A stretch of DNA of 64,000 nucleotides from Methylobacterium sp. Leaf104 (GCF_001422885.1 NZ_LMMZ01000038.1:62001-126000), one strand, 5' to 3'. Shown: positions 28,883-37,755, counted from the first letter of the stretch. Made by a program: numbers and translations. Notes: generated by a model not told the origin, from the sequence alone.

Positions 28883-28912
28883 GCCGGGCCATCCCCGCGG
28901 AGGCGGCCCGGC
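28883..28912. terminator. Possible bidirectional hairpin between convergent genes
   Basis: GCCGGGCC at 28883-28890 pairs perfectly with 28905-28912 across a 14-base loop. It lies between two convergent stops, a natural terminator position, but no T-run follows on either strand. Confidence 0.3.
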
Positions 28913-28920
28913 CTGGCGGC

Positions 28921-29439
28921 CTACTTCTCCATGAACGCGTCGCAGCGCGGCGGCGGCTCGGTGCCCCAGGGCATCAGCGGCACGGCCGAGGTGGAGTTCT
29001 TGGGCGAACCCTGGATCACCTTGTCCGAATAGACCATGTAGATCAGCGTATTGCGCTTGGTGTCGCAGCCGCGCACGATCTGCATCGACTTGAAGATCAG
29101 CGACCGGCGCTCACTGAACACCACCGCGCCTTGCTTGAACTTCTCCTTGAACTGCACCGGGCCGACCTGACGGCAGGCAAGCGAGATGTCCGAGACGTCT
29201 TCCGCCAGGCCGAGGGTGCCCTTGATGCCGCCCTTTTCCGGCTGCGTGTACCAGCAGGCGACCCCGGCCACCGACGGATCGTCGATCCCGTAGACCACGA
29301 GCTTGTCGTTGGGCGTCAACGGACGCCACACGGTCGACTTGTCGAAGATGCGGTCCGCATCGTCCGCGCGCGCAGAGTGCGCGGCGAGGCCGAGCCCCAG
29401 CGCCAGCGCGCAGCCTGTGAGACCCCGAAGCCACATCAT
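28921..29439 (-). CDS. creA: CreA family periplasmic protein
   Basis: The 172-residue protein has a signal peptide (ends near AHSARA) and matches the CreA family: VSLAC-like DISLACRQVGP, FKQGAVVFSERRSLIFK and LIYMVYSDKVIQGSPKNS. CreA is conserved in Proteobacteria but its biochemical role is unknown. Start ATG 29439 is placed because GGAGGGG lies about nine bases upstream; the next ATG (29436) is adjacent. It converges on the small exported protein gene and is divergent from the DUF2865 gene. Confidence 0.9.
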   Translation of the reverse strand: MMWLRGLTGCALALGLGLAAHSARADDADRIFDKSTVWRPLTPNDKLVVYGIDDPSVAGVACWYTQPEKGGIKGTLGLAEDVSDISLACRQVGPVQFKEKFKQGAVVFSERRSLIFKSMQIVRGCDTKRNTLIYMVYSDKVIQGSPKNSTSAVPLMPWGTEPPPRCDAFMEK

Positions 29440-29602
29440 CGTATCATTCCCCTCCGTTTGTTCGGGGCGCATGTGGGAAGGGTGTCGCCGTCGTGCGAGG
29501 GTGGCTAATAAACTTGTGTTGAGCCCGTTCGCCTCCGCTTCGCCGAAGTCTCCGCAAGGAGGCCCCGCGCGGCGGCGTCCCGCCATTCATTGCAATCAGG
29601 CC

Positions 29603-30616
29603 ATGCCGCTGATCCCCTCCCAGATCCGCACGCTCGTCCGAGTGCTCGCCGGCGTCCTCACCGCCACCGCCCTGACGGGTGCCGCCGAGGCGCAGACCTC
29701 CGCCTGCCTGCGCTACCGTTCGGAACTCGCCGGACTCAGCGACGGGGCCAGCACCGCGCGGGCGCTGCAGAACGAGATCGGCCGGCTCAACGCCTATTAC
29801 CGCACCCTGAACTGCGAGGGCGGGCGGTTCCTGTTCTTCGATTCACGGCCCCCGCAATGCGGCGCCGTCGAGCAGCGCATCCGTGCCCTCAATGCCGGCT
29901 ACGGCGCCGAGAACGGCGAGGTGACGGCCGCCCGTCGGCAGCAGCTCACGGAGGCGATCGCCTCCGCCTGCACGGATGCGGCGAGCCGCAGCCTGATCCG
30001 GGCAGATGGAACGCCGGGCGAGGCGCGGGCGCGGGGCGGCGCGCAGGTGATCTGCGTGCGCACCTGCGACGGCTCCTATTTCCCGATGACCAACCTGCCC
30101 GATGGGCGCGAGGGCGCCGACGAGCTCTGCCAAGCGCTCTGCCCGGGGGCCGAGGCTGCCGCCTATTCGATGCCGCACGGCGACGAGGCCCTGAAGCAGG
30201 CCGCCACCGTGAAGGGAAGCCGCGCCTACACCGCCCTGCCCAACGCCTTCAAGTTCCGCACTTCGTTCACGCCGAACTGCTCGTGCAAGCGCGAGGGCCA
30301 GAGCTGGGCGCAGTCGCTGGTCAAGGCCGAGAGCATGCTGGTGCGGCACAAGGGGGACATCTTCGTCACGCCGATGCAGGCCGAGGCGTTGTCGCGTCCG
30401 CCCAAGGTGCGCCTGACCCTGGTCGGCCGGGCCGACAAGACCGCCGCGGTGCTCGCCGCCGACGCCGCCACGCGCAGCACCGCCGTCGCCACCGATGCCG
30501 CCGCTCCGCCGGAGCCGGCCGTCGCGGCAACCCCGGCGACCGGAGAGGAGCGCCAGCCGGTTCGGATCATCGCCCCGAACCTGTTCTCGACCGCGACGCG
30601 TCAGGGCACCCCCTGA
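29603..30616 (+). CDS. Exported DUF2865 protein
   Basis: The 337-residue protein has a signal peptide ending near TGAAEAQT and a cysteine-rich body with the DUF2865 pattern: helical coil region, then VICVRTCDGSYFPM, a CQALCPG motif, and SFTPNCSCKREGQSW. The paired cysteines suggest disulfides in the periplasm. DUF2865 proteins are common in Rhizobiales and have no known function. The C-terminal 80 residues are Ala/Thr-rich and probably disordered. A hairpin follows the stop, separating it from the OmpA-like gene. Confidence 0.85.
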   Translation: MPLIPSQIRTLVRVLAGVLTATALTGAAEAQTSACLRYRSELAGLSDGASTARALQNEIGRLNAYYRTLNCEGGRFLFFDSRPPQCGAVEQRIRALNAGYGAENGEVTAARRQQLTEAIASACTDAASRSLIRADGTPGEARARGGAQVICVRTCDGSYFPMTNLPDGREGADELCQALCPGAEAAAYSMPHGDEALKQAATVKGSRAYTALPNAFKFRTSFTPNCSCKREGQSWAQSLVKAESMLVRHKGDIFVTPMQAEALSRPPKVRLTLVGRADKTAAVLAADAATRSTAVATDAAAPPEPAVAATPATGEERQPVRIIAPNLFSTATRQGTP

Positions 30617-30628
30617 GGGGGATGCCAA

Positions 30629-30655
30629 GCGAGAAACGGGAACCATCCCGCTCGC
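30629..30655 (+). terminator. Probable terminator hairpin after DUF2865 gene
   Basis: GCGAG pairs with CTCGC and CGGGA with TCCCG, with a three-base bulge (AAA) on the left and loop ACCA. It is followed by attctgttcc, a weak T-rich tail, 13 bases after the stop. Confidence 0.45.
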
Positions 30656-30697
30656 ATTCTGTTCCGAAGGCCACATCAACGACGTGAGTGACCTTCC

Positions 30698-32875
30698 ATG
30701 CGGAGCATCCGCCACCTCCTCCTGACCGGCACGGTCCTGCCTGTCCTGGTTCTCTCGGGGCCAGGTCTGGCTCGTCAGGATTCTGCGTCGAGCGCCACTA
30801 TCCTCCTGGCTCAAGCCGGGCCGGGCGAGGGGCCGCGAGGCGGGGGTGGCGAGGGGCCTCGCGGCGGGCCGCCCGGTGGCGGACGCGAGCGGCCCGAGCC
30901 GCGCCAGGAGCGGCCGGAACCCCGCCAAGAGCGCCCCGAGCCGCGCCAGGAGCGTCCGGCTCCCCGGCCCGAACCGCGTCAGGAAAGACCCGAACCCCGT
31001 CAGGAACGCCCTGAGCCGCGTCCCGAGCGCCCGGCTCCCCGGCCCGAACCGCGCCAGGAGCGTCCAGAGCCGCGTCCGGAACGTCCCGAGCCGCGCCAGG
31101 AGCGCCAGGAACGCGCTCCGGCCGAGCGTCCCGCGGCCCGCCCCGAGCGGTCCGAATCGCGCCAGGAGCGCCCTGCCCGCGACGAGCGCAGCCCCAGCCC
31201 GGACCGCGATCAGGCTCCACAGCGGCGCACTCCGGGCGCCGAGGGGCCGGCCGAGCGTCCGCCGGCGCCGCCGGCCGCGCGCGAGCGTACCCCCGAACGG
31301 CCGAACACGCCCGAGCGCCCCACAGCACCCGAGCCCAACCGTCCGGCGCCCGTGCAGCCGCGCCAAGCCCCGGCACCCGCCCCGGCGCCGAGCGCGCCCG
31401 AGATCCGCAATCCGGCCAACCCCGCCAATCCGAACGTGCCGGGCGCCGCCCAGCCCGGCCGCCCGAATGCGCCCGGCGAGCCGCGTGCCCCGGGTCAGCC
31501 GGCCCAGCCGACGCCGCAACCCGGCCAGCCCGGCGCCGTCGCTCCCAATGCGCGGCCCGGTGTCCCGGGGCGCCCGTTCGTCCCGCCGGGCGCCCCCAAC
31601 CCGGACGCCCAGCGCCCCGACGGGCGCCCGGGCGCCGGTGCCAGCCCGGCCGATGCGCGGCCTGACCGGGACGGTCCGGTTCCGGGCAGCGGCGATCCCG
31701 GGGCTAGGGATGCCGGCAGCCGTGACCTGCGCCGCGACGGTCCCGATCGGAACGGCCCCGATCGGCAAGGCGTGGGCCGCGACGATGCGGGCCGGCCCGA
31801 TCTCCGCCCTGGCGATGCCCGTCGCGACGACCGGGGCGTCGATGACCGGCGTGAAGACCGTGAGCGGCGCGACGCCTTCGAGCGCCGCGACGCGCGCAGC
31901 GGCTTCAACGCGCCGGGGCGCCCGGGCTACGTTCCCGGCGGCTTCCGGGACGACGACGATGTCCGCGACTACGAGCAGGTACGCCGCGACCGTCGCGAGT
32001 TCTCGGAAGGGGGCCGGACCTACATCCGGGAGCCCGGCCGCATCATCGTGCGCGACCGCGACAACTACTTCATCCGCCACGACGAGAACGAGCGCTTCCG
32101 TGACCTCGACCGGCGCGCCTACCGCAGCGAGCGTCGCGGCGGCGACACCATCACGTATCTCGACCGTCCCGGTGGTGAGCAGATCGTCACCATCGTGGAC
32201 GATGACGGCCGCCTCGTGCGCCGCTCGCGCCGCTTCCGCGACGGGCGCGAGGTCGTCATCATCGACAACAGCTTCGGCGGCGGCGCGCGCCGGCCGATCT
32301 ACGAGGACGTCGTCGAGCTGCCGCCGCCGGACATCCGCATCCCGCGCGACCGCTACATCGTCGATTACGACGGGGCCGACGAGCGCACCGTATACGAGGC
32401 GCTCTCGGCCCCGCCGGTGGTCGCGGTGGACCGGCGCTATACGCTCGATCAAGTGCGCTACAGCCCGCAGCTGCGAGCCCGCATGCGCAGCGTCGACATC
32501 GACACGATCAACTTCGACACCGGTTCGTTCACGGTGACGCCGGATCAGGCCGCCCGCCTCTCCACCATCGCGGCGGCGATGAACCGGGCGATCAAGGCCA
32601 ATCCGCAGGAGGTCTTCCTGATCGAGGGCTACTCCGACGCGGTGGGCTCCGACATCGACAACCTCTCGCTCTCCGATCGTCGGGCGCAGTCGGTGGCCAC
32701 GGTGCTCACCCAGACCTTCCAGGTGCCGCCCGAGAACCTGACCACCCAGGGCTACGGCGAGCAGAACCTGAAGGTGAACACGCAGAACGCCTCGCGGGAG
32801 AACCGCCGGGTCACCGTCCGCCGGATCACGCCCCTGATCCAGCAGCAGGGCGAGGCGGCTCCGCCGCCCCGCTGA
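30698..32875 (+). CDS. OmpA-family protein with Pro/Arg/Glu-rich repeat stalk
   Basis: The 725-residue exported protein has a signal peptide (about residues 1-26), then a 270-residue region of extreme Pro/Arg/Glu bias whose first part (bases 30887-31180) is built from imperfect seven-residue units such as RPEPRQE. A Pro/Ala/Gly tract and an Asp/Arg-rich tract (near 31700-31900) follow. The last 140 residues form an OmpA C-terminal domain (INFDTGSFTV, LIEGYSDAVGSD, NRRVTVRRI) that binds peptidoglycan. No N-terminal beta-barrel is seen, so it is probably a periplasmic or lipoprotein-free wall-bound protein. Similar OmpA-tail, repeat-stalk proteins occur in Rhizobiales. The stalk may span or cross the periplasm; that is inference. 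Confidence 0.87.
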   Translation: MRSIRHLLLTGTVLPVLVLSGPGLARQDSASSATILLAQAGPGEGPRGGGGEGPRGGPPGGGRERPEPRQERPEPRQERPEPRQERPAPRPEPRQERPEPRQERPEPRPERPAPRPEPRQERPEPRPERPEPRQERQERAPAERPAARPERSESRQERPARDERSPSPDRDQAPQRRTPGAEGPAERPPAPPAARERTPERPNTPERPTAPEPNRPAPVQPRQAPAPAPAPSAPEIRNPANPANPNVPGAAQPGRPNAPGEPRAPGQPAQPTPQPGQPGAVAPNARPGVPGRPFVPPGAPNPDAQRPDGRPGAGASPADARPDRDGPVPGSGDPGARDAGSRDLRRDGPDRNGPDRQGVGRDDAGRPDLRPGDARRDDRGVDDRREDRERRDAFERRDARSGFNAPGRPGYVPGGFRDDDDVRDYEQVRRDRREFSEGGRTYIREPGRIIVRDRDNYFIRHDENERFRDLDRRAYRSERRGGDTITYLDRPGGEQIVTIVDDDGRLVRRSRRFRDGREVVIIDNSFGGGARRPIYEDVVELPPPDIRIPRDRYIVDYDGADERTVYEALSAPPVVAVDRRYTLDQVRYSPQLRARMRSVDIDTINFDTGSFTVTPDQAARLSTIAAAMNRAIKANPQEVFLIEGYSDAVGSDIDNLSLSDRRAQSVATVLTQTFQVPPENLTTQGYGEQNLKVNTQNASRENRRVTVRRITPLIQQQGEAAPPPR
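30887..31180 (+). repeat. Coding tandem repeat, seven-residue unit
   Basis: About fourteen degenerate 21-base units encode RPEPRQE and variants (RPAPRPE, RPEPRPE). The repeat keeps frame throughout and is a coding repeat, not a CRISPR array. Confidence 0.85.
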
Positions 32876-32907
32876 GCCTCCGTCCACGGCGCCGGTCGCC
32901 GCAAACC

Positions 32908-32946
32908 TCCGGCGCCGGGGGATTTTTCCGATCCCCCGGCGCCGGA
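32908..32946. terminator. Perfect 16-bp hairpin downstream of the OmpA-like gene
   Basis: Bases 32908-32923 and 32931-32946 are exact reverse complements (core CCGGCGCCGGGGGAT), with loop TTTTCCG. The position, 33 bases after the stop, suits a terminator, but no T-run follows the stem. It may work by itself, with Rho, or be a mobile palindrome. Confidence 0.5.
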
Positions 32947-33033
32947 CCCGGTTTCCTGCCCTGTGGGTCCGGCCTATACCCGCCGGGAGCGTGAGGGCCG
33001 GCTCCGACAAGTTGGCCCGGAACAGGAGCCGGC

Positions 33034-34269
33034 ATGGATGAGGCGCAGGGGCGGCCGGACGAGCCGGGCGCGCGGTTGATCGAAGCCGGCACGCCGGCCT
33101 TCCGCCGCACCGCCATCGCCCTCGGGGCCGCTGGCTTCTCCACGTTCGCGGTGCTCTACGGGGTGCAGCCGCTGCTGCCCGTCTTCGCCGATGACTTCGC
33201 GGTCTCGCCAGCCGAGAGCAGCCTCGCCCTGTCGCTGCCCTGCGCCATGCTGGCGATCGCGCTCCTGGTGGTCAGCCCGCTCTCCGAAGTCTGGGGCCGC
33301 AAGCCCATCATGGTGGCCTCGCTCTTCGCCTCGGCGCTCCTCACCATCGTGGCCGTCCTGGTACCGAGCTGGCACGGTTTCCTGGCCCTGCGCACCCTGA
33401 CGGGACTTGCCGCCTCCGGCCTGCCGGCCGTGGCGATGGCCTATCTCGGCGAGGAGATGCACGGGCGCGCCATCGGCCTCTCGATGGGCCTGCTGATCGG
33501 CGGCAACGCGGCGGGGGGCATGGTCGGCCGGCTGCTCGCCGGCATCATCGCCGACCACGCTTCCTGGCGCTGGGGCCTCGGCACCATCGGTGTGCTGGCG
33601 CTCCTCGCCGCCATCGCCTTCGTCTACCTCTTGCCGGATTCCCGCCGGTTCCGGGCCAACCGGATGCGCTGGCGCGAGGTGCCCGGCACCTTCGGGCAGC
33701 ACTTCCGCGATCCCGGCCTGCCCTGGCTGTTCGCGGAGGCGTTCCTGCTGATGGGCGGATTCGTCTGCATCTACAACTACATCGGCTTCCGCCTGCTGGA
33801 TCCGCCCTTCTCCCTCAGCCAGAGCGCCATCGGGGCGATCTTCATCGTCTACCTCTTCGGCACCGTCTCCTCGGCGCTGACGGGCGAGATCGCGAGCCGG
33901 CTCGGGCGGCGCAAGGTGCTCTGGCTCGCCATCCTGCTCGGGCTCGTGGGCGTCGGCCTCACGCTTTCCGGCCACCTCGCCGTGATCATCCTGGGCATCG
34001 TCCTCGTCACGGTGGGCTTCTTCGGCGCGCATTCCGTGGCCAGCAGCTGGGTCGGGCGCCGGGCCATGCGCGACCGGGCCCAGGCCTCGTCGATCTATCT
34101 CTGCCTGTACTATCTCGGCTCCTCGGTGCTCGGCACCGCCGGCGGCTGGTTCTTCGCCCATTCCGGCTGGGTCGGCGTGGTGGCGTTCTTCGCAACCCTG
34201 TACGGGCTGGCCCTCGCCATCGCCCTGCGGCTGTCGCGGCTTCCGCCCTTGGTTCAGGCCGACGGCTGA
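33034..34269 (+). CDS. MFS transporter, YnfM-like
   Basis: The 411-residue protein has twelve predicted membrane helices and the MFS loop 2-3 motif (VVSPLSEVWGRKPIM). The YLGEEMHGRAIGLSMG and GGNAAGGMVGR stretches resemble the YnfM/YgaY branch, which exports drugs or sugars-like compounds; substrate is unknown. ATG 33034 has GGAG-like CAGGAGCC before it. No regulator gene is adjacent. Confidence 0.88.
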   Translation: MDEAQGRPDEPGARLIEAGTPAFRRTAIALGAAGFSTFAVLYGVQPLLPVFADDFAVSPAESSLALSLPCAMLAIALLVVSPLSEVWGRKPIMVASLFASALLTIVAVLVPSWHGFLALRTLTGLAASGLPAVAMAYLGEEMHGRAIGLSMGLLIGGNAAGGMVGRLLAGIIADHASWRWGLGTIGVLALLAAIAFVYLLPDSRRFRANRMRWREVPGTFGQHFRDPGLPWLFAEAFLLMGGFVCIYNYIGFRLLDPPFSLSQSAIGAIFIVYLFGTVSSALTGEIASRLGRRKVLWLAILLGLVGVGLTLSGHLAVIILGIVLVTVGFFGAHSVASSWVGRRAMRDRAQASSIYLCLYYLGSSVLGTAGGWFFAHSGWVGVVAFFATLYGLALAIALRLSRLPPLVQADG

Positions 34270-34574
34270 CCCGGCATCCGTTGGCGCAGCCTCATTCCGC
34301 CTCCCTTCCGCGAGCAGGCAGGAGGGCGAGGCGACCGCTCCGCAACCGTCGCACCCCGTTCCCGGACCGCTGATGCGGGCCATCTTTTCCAGCAACCGAC
34401 GAGGGCATTGCGCGGGCTGCGGCCACGCACGACGAACAGGCGACCCATTCCGGAGGGCGCTCGCGCGTCCCTGATCCGAAACCGTATGACGGATGGGCTC
34501 GCGTGCCTTATGAGAGGGCCCCTGCCCGGGCGGCCTCGGGCCGCCCACCCGCCGAAGGCTTTCCGAAAACATCC
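34270..34574. other. Intergenic region upstream of psd
   Basis: These 305 bases hold no gene that I can support. A short perfect hairpin (8-bp arms 34528-34535 and 34539-34546, loop TCG) lies 30 bases before the psd start and could fold in the mRNA leader; no T-run follows. Confidence 0.45.
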
Positions 34575-35285
34575 ATGACCGACCTCCTCGAGACGATTCG
34601 CCGGACGCTCGTGCCGATCCACAAGGAGGGCTATCCCTTCATCGTCATCGGCATCGTGCTGACGGTGATCGGTGCCTACTTCGCGCAATTCCTCGGCTGG
34701 GTCTTCCTGATCCTGACCCTCTGGGTCTGCTACTTCTTCCGCGACCCGGAGCGGATCACGCCCGTGGGCGATGGCCTCGTGGTCTCGCCGGCCGACGGTC
34801 GGGTGAATCTCATCTCGACGGTCCTGCCCCCGCCGGAGCTCGACCTGCCGCAGGAGCCGATGCTCCGCATTTCGGTCTTCATGAACGTGTTCGACTGCCA
34901 CGTGAACCGCGTGCCGGTGACGGGCCGGATCGGTCAGATCCACTACACGCCGGGTTTGTTTCTGAACGCCGAGCTCGACAAGGCCAGCGACGACAACGAG
35001 CGCAACGGCCTCGTGATGGAGACGATGCACAAGGGCGCTCCCCTGCGCGTCGGCGTGGTGCAGATCGCCGGGCTGGTGGCGCGCCGCATCGTCGGCTGGG
35101 TGCATGCCAACGACACCCTGAACGTCGGCGAGCGCTTCGGCCTCATCCGCTTCGGCTCGCGCGTCGACGTCTACCTCCCCGTCGGCACCCGCGTGCTCGT
35201 CGGCCTCGGCCAGAAGGCGGTCGCGGGTGAGACGGTGCTCGCCGATCTCGCCGGCGGGCCCGAGCGCGTGTTCCGGCGCATCTGA
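34575..35285 (+). CDS. psd: Phosphatidylserine decarboxylase
   Basis: The 236-residue inner-membrane enzyme converts phosphatidylserine to phosphatidylethanolamine. Two hydrophobic segments lie at residues 22-55. The self-cleavage site is Gly194-Ser195 in RFGSRVDVY, where the serine becomes the pyruvoyl group; FMNVFDCHVNR holds other conserved residues. Length fits the short type-II (proenzyme, Rhizobium-like) enzymes. The in-frame ATG 34503 is rejected because the extra 24 residues are Pro/Arg-rich. pssA starts nine bases after the stop, so the two phosphatidylethanolamine genes form an operon. Confidence 0.94.
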   Translation: MTDLLETIRRTLVPIHKEGYPFIVIGIVLTVIGAYFAQFLGWVFLILTLWVCYFFRDPERITPVGDGLVVSPADGRVNLISTVLPPPELDLPQEPMLRISVFMNVFDCHVNRVPVTGRIGQIHYTPGLFLNAELDKASDDNERNGLVMETMHKGAPLRVGVVQIAGLVARRIVGWVHANDTLNVGERFGLIRFGSRVDVYLPVGTRVLVGLGQKAVAGETVLADLAGGPERVFRRI

Positions 35286-35294
35286 GGGGTTCCC

Positions 35295-36167
35295 ATGGAC
35301 GACCTGTTCCCGCCCTTCGCCCCCGACGCCAACGAGCCCCGGCCGCGCCGCTTCAAGCCGGTGCCGTTCCGGATGATCGCGCCCAACATGATCACCCTGA
35401 TGGCCCTCTGCCTCGGCCTGACTGCGATCCGCCTCGCCTTCGAGGGCAAGTTCGAGCCCGCGGTGATCTCCATCGTGGCCGCCGCCTTCCTCGACGGCAT
35501 CGACGGACGCGTGGCCCGGATGCTCAAGGGCACCTCGCGCTTCGGGGCGGAGCTCGATTCTCTCGCCGACTTCGTCAATTTCGGCTGCGCGCCGGCGCTG
35601 ATCCTGTACGGGTTCGCGCTCAAGGACCTGCGCTCGGTCGGCTGGATCGTGGCCCTGATCTTCGCCATCGCCATGGCGCTGCGGCTGGCCCGCTTCAACG
35701 CGATGCTCGACGATCCCAACCGGCCGGCCTGGAAGAAGGACTTCTTCGTCGGCATGCCGGCCCCTGCAGGGGCGCTGACGGCGATGCTGCCGCTCTACCT
35801 CAACTTCCTCGGCTTGCCGATGGAGCATTGGGCGGCCCCCATGGTGCTCGGCTACATGCTCTGCATCGCGCTCCTGGTGGTCTCCACCGTGCCCACCTTC
35901 TCGGGCAAGACCATGGGCAAGCGCGTGCCCCGAGACTGGGTGCTGCCGATCTTTCTCGTGGTGGTGGCGGCCTTCGGCCTGTTCATCAGCTTCCCCTTCG
36001 AGGCGATGGTGGCCCTGGCGCTCGGCTACCTTGTCACCCTGCCGATCGGCGCGGCGCAGTATCGCCGCCGGGCCAAGGCGGAGGGGCAGGGCTCCCCCTC
36101 GCTCGCGGCCGCCGACGAGGCCGCCGAGCCGGTGGGACCTGTGCACGATCGCGCCGTGGACATCTGA
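35295..36167 (+). CDS. pssA: CDP-diacylglycerol--serine O-phosphatidyltransferase
   Basis: The 290-residue membrane enzyme makes phosphatidylserine from CDP-diacylglycerol and serine. The CDP-alcohol phosphotransferase motif is complete: Asp67, Asp70-Gly71, Ala74-Arg75, Gly84, Asp88 and Asp92. About eight membrane segments are seen and the C-terminus is a charged tail. It directly follows psd, giving a two-gene phosphatidylethanolamine module. Confidence 0.95.
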   Translation: MDDLFPPFAPDANEPRPRRFKPVPFRMIAPNMITLMALCLGLTAIRLAFEGKFEPAVISIVAAAFLDGIDGRVARMLKGTSRFGAELDSLADFVNFGCAPALILYGFALKDLRSVGWIVALIFAIAMALRLARFNAMLDDPNRPAWKKDFFVGMPAPAGALTAMLPLYLNFLGLPMEHWAAPMVLGYMLCIALLVVSTVPTFSGKTMGKRVPRDWVLPIFLVVVAAFGLFISFPFEAMVALALGYLVTLPIGAAQYRRRAKAEGQGSPSLAAADEAAEPVGPVHDRAVDI

Positions 36168-36258
36168 CGCGCGGCGCTGTCGCTTTCCGGTCGTCTTCGG
36201 TTAGGTTGGACCCTGCCTGGAGTTTTCGTCCGGGCGCGGTTCGCGCGGAGGCAGGGCG

Positions 36259-36687
36259 ATGCTCGAGGAATTCAAGAAGTTCGCGCTGCGCGGCAACGTC
36301 GTCGACTTGGCGGTAGGCGTCATCATCGGTGCCGCCTTCGGGGCGATTGTCACCTCGGCGGTGCAAGATCTGTTCATGCCGATGATCGGCGCGATCACCG
36401 GCGGATTGGATTTCTCGAACTACTACATCGCCCTTTCGTCGAGCGTGCAGAAGGGCGCGGCTTATGCGGATGCGAAGAAGCAGGGCGCCGTGATCGGCTA
36501 CGGCCAGTTCATCACGGTCGCACTGAACTTCGTCATCGTCGCCTTCGTGTTGTTCCTCGTGATCCGGGCCATGAACCGCCTCGTGAGCAAGGAGCAAGCC
36601 AAGCCGGACGCCGTGGCCCAGGTCCCGGCCGACGTGAAGCTCCTCTCAGAGATCCGCGATATCTTGGCGACGAAGCCGACGGTCTGA
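36259..36687 (+). CDS. mscL: Large-conductance mechanosensitive channel
   Basis: The 142-residue protein has the MscL N-terminal helix (EEFKKFALRGNVVDLAVGVIIG) and two membrane helices. It forms a pentameric tension-gated pore that protects against hypo-osmotic shock. The gene follows pssA after 91 bases; the promoter arrangement is not clear. The convergent small NepR-like gene ends six bases from its stop. Confidence 0.96.
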   Translation: MLEEFKKFALRGNVVDLAVGVIIGAAFGAIVTSAVQDLFMPMIGAITGGLDFSNYYIALSSSVQKGAAYADAKKQGAVIGYGQFITVALNFVIVAFVLFLVIRAMNRLVSKEQAKPDAVAQVPADVKLLSEIRDILATKPTV

Positions 36688-36692
36688 CGGAT

Positions 36693-36959
36693 CTAACGTG
36701 CTTCGCTGGGCTTCGGGGCTGCGCCGAGGTCGCCCAGCAGGCCCTCGAGCGCCTGCTCGACCGCGACCGTGCCTTCTTCGTGTGTCTTCAGCCGCACCTC
36801 GAGCCGCTTCAGCTGCGGGGCGAAAGCCTCCGGGGCGGCCGGATCGCCGAGATAGTCCGGAACCGTCTCTCCGGTGGTGAACACCGTCCGCAACTGCTGG
36901 CCGAGATGATCGCGCACCGGCTCGGGGAGGGCCGGTTCGAGCGTGGACTCGTCTGACAT
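36693..36959 (-). CDS. Small protein with NepR-like helix
   Basis: The 88-residue protein has no signal peptide. Residues 14-27 (PVRDHLGQQLRTVF) match the first helix of NepR anti-sigma factors, and VPDYL follows in the place of the conserved Pro-Asp; the second helix is diverged. The same helix pattern (HLGEHLRTVY) begins the sigma factor encoded 0.8 kb away. NepR holds EcfG and is displaced by phosphorylated PhyR. ATG 36959 follows GAGGGA; upstream in-frame ATGs at 36983 and 36995 are possible. The assignment is by eye and needs a profile search. Confidence 0.45.
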   Translation of the reverse strand: MSDESTLEPALPEPVRDHLGQQLRTVFTTGETVPDYLGDPAAPEAFAPQLKRLEVRLKTHEEGTVAVEQALEGLLGDLGAAPKPSEAR

Positions 36960-37100
36960 TTTTTGGGTATCCCTCGCGTCCATCGACAAATTCATACCCA
37001 CGCAACGCGTGCCGGAGAGAGTAACGGCCGAGATCGGCAAGTGTTGCACGGTCCATCGCTCAAGGGCTCTCCGGCGAAGACCGGGATGAACAGGTCCAGA

Positions 37101-37137
37101 TAGAAAAAGGCCTCCGGCGAGGGAATCGCCGGAGGCC
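37101..37137 (-). terminator. Rho-independent terminator of the DUF1236 gene
   Basis: A perfect 12-bp stem (GGCCTCCGGCGA at 37109-37120 with 37126-37137) has a five-base loop and, on the minus strand, is followed at once by TTTTTCTA. It lies 37 bases beyond the stop of the DUF1236 gene. Confidence 0.85.
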
Positions 37138-37174
37138 CCGATCAATCACCGCACCGAAGGCGCGGGGGAGAGTC

Positions 37175-37585
37175 TTAGTCGATCACTTCGACGATGCGGT
37201 GGCTGCGATCGACCAGCACCGGGCGTTCGTTGACGACGGTGTAGCGAGCGCCGCGGGCGTTGTACTCGGCCGGGACCTCGTAATAGGTCACGCCCGAGCT
37301 CGGCAGCACGGCGCCGACGCGGACGTCGCCGTTGTAATCGTAGGACGAGCGACGCTCGCGGGTCACGTACTGGCGGAAGCGGGGGCGGTCATCGACGCCC
37401 AGGATGCCGCCGACCGTACCGGTGGCCGCGCCGACGGCACCGCCAACGATCGCGCCGACCGGGCCGGCCGCATCCGCACCCTCTTGAGCGCCGCGCTCTG
37501 CGCCACGGACCAGGCCCTGCGCTTGGGCGGCAATGGGCAGGCTGAGGGCGATCGCGGAGGCGGCGAGAAGGGTCTTGAAGTTCAT
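37175..37585 (-). CDS. Exported DUF1236 protein
   Basis: The 136-residue protein has a signal peptide (MNFKTLLAASAIALSLPIAAQA) and a glycine-rich stretch (GAIVGGAVGAATGTVGG), then the DUF1236 core ending in SHRIVEVID. DUF1236 proteins are small periplasmic or outer-envelope proteins of Rhizobiales with no known role. A strong terminator follows. It sits between the NepR-like gene and the sigma-factor gene on the same strand, so stress control is plausible but unproven. Confidence 0.85.
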   Translation of the reverse strand: MNFKTLLAASAIALSLPIAAQAQGLVRGAERGAQEGADAAGPVGAIVGGAVGAATGTVGGILGVDDRPRFRQYVTRERRSSYDYNGDVRVGAVLPSSGVTYYEVPAEYNARGARYTVVNERPVLVDRSHRIVEVID

Positions 37586-37755
37586 CGTGTGGCTCCTGAA
37601 CGAGTATCCCGCGACGCTGTGAAGCGCTGCCGGGTTCAGGGCAGTAACGTCCAACTCTCGGAAGGGATGCGTTGAAAATTCCGGGAAGGACGGGGATGGA
37701 CCGCATCGTCCGGGGCACGCGGCTCCGAGATTCTCGATCAGGCGTCCCTTCCCGA

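Noticed and set aside
30887..31180. Regular direct repeats that could be read as a CRISPR-like array
   Set aside because: The units are 21 bases, in frame, vary at codon third positions and lie inside the OmpA-like gene. No spacers or cas genes are present.
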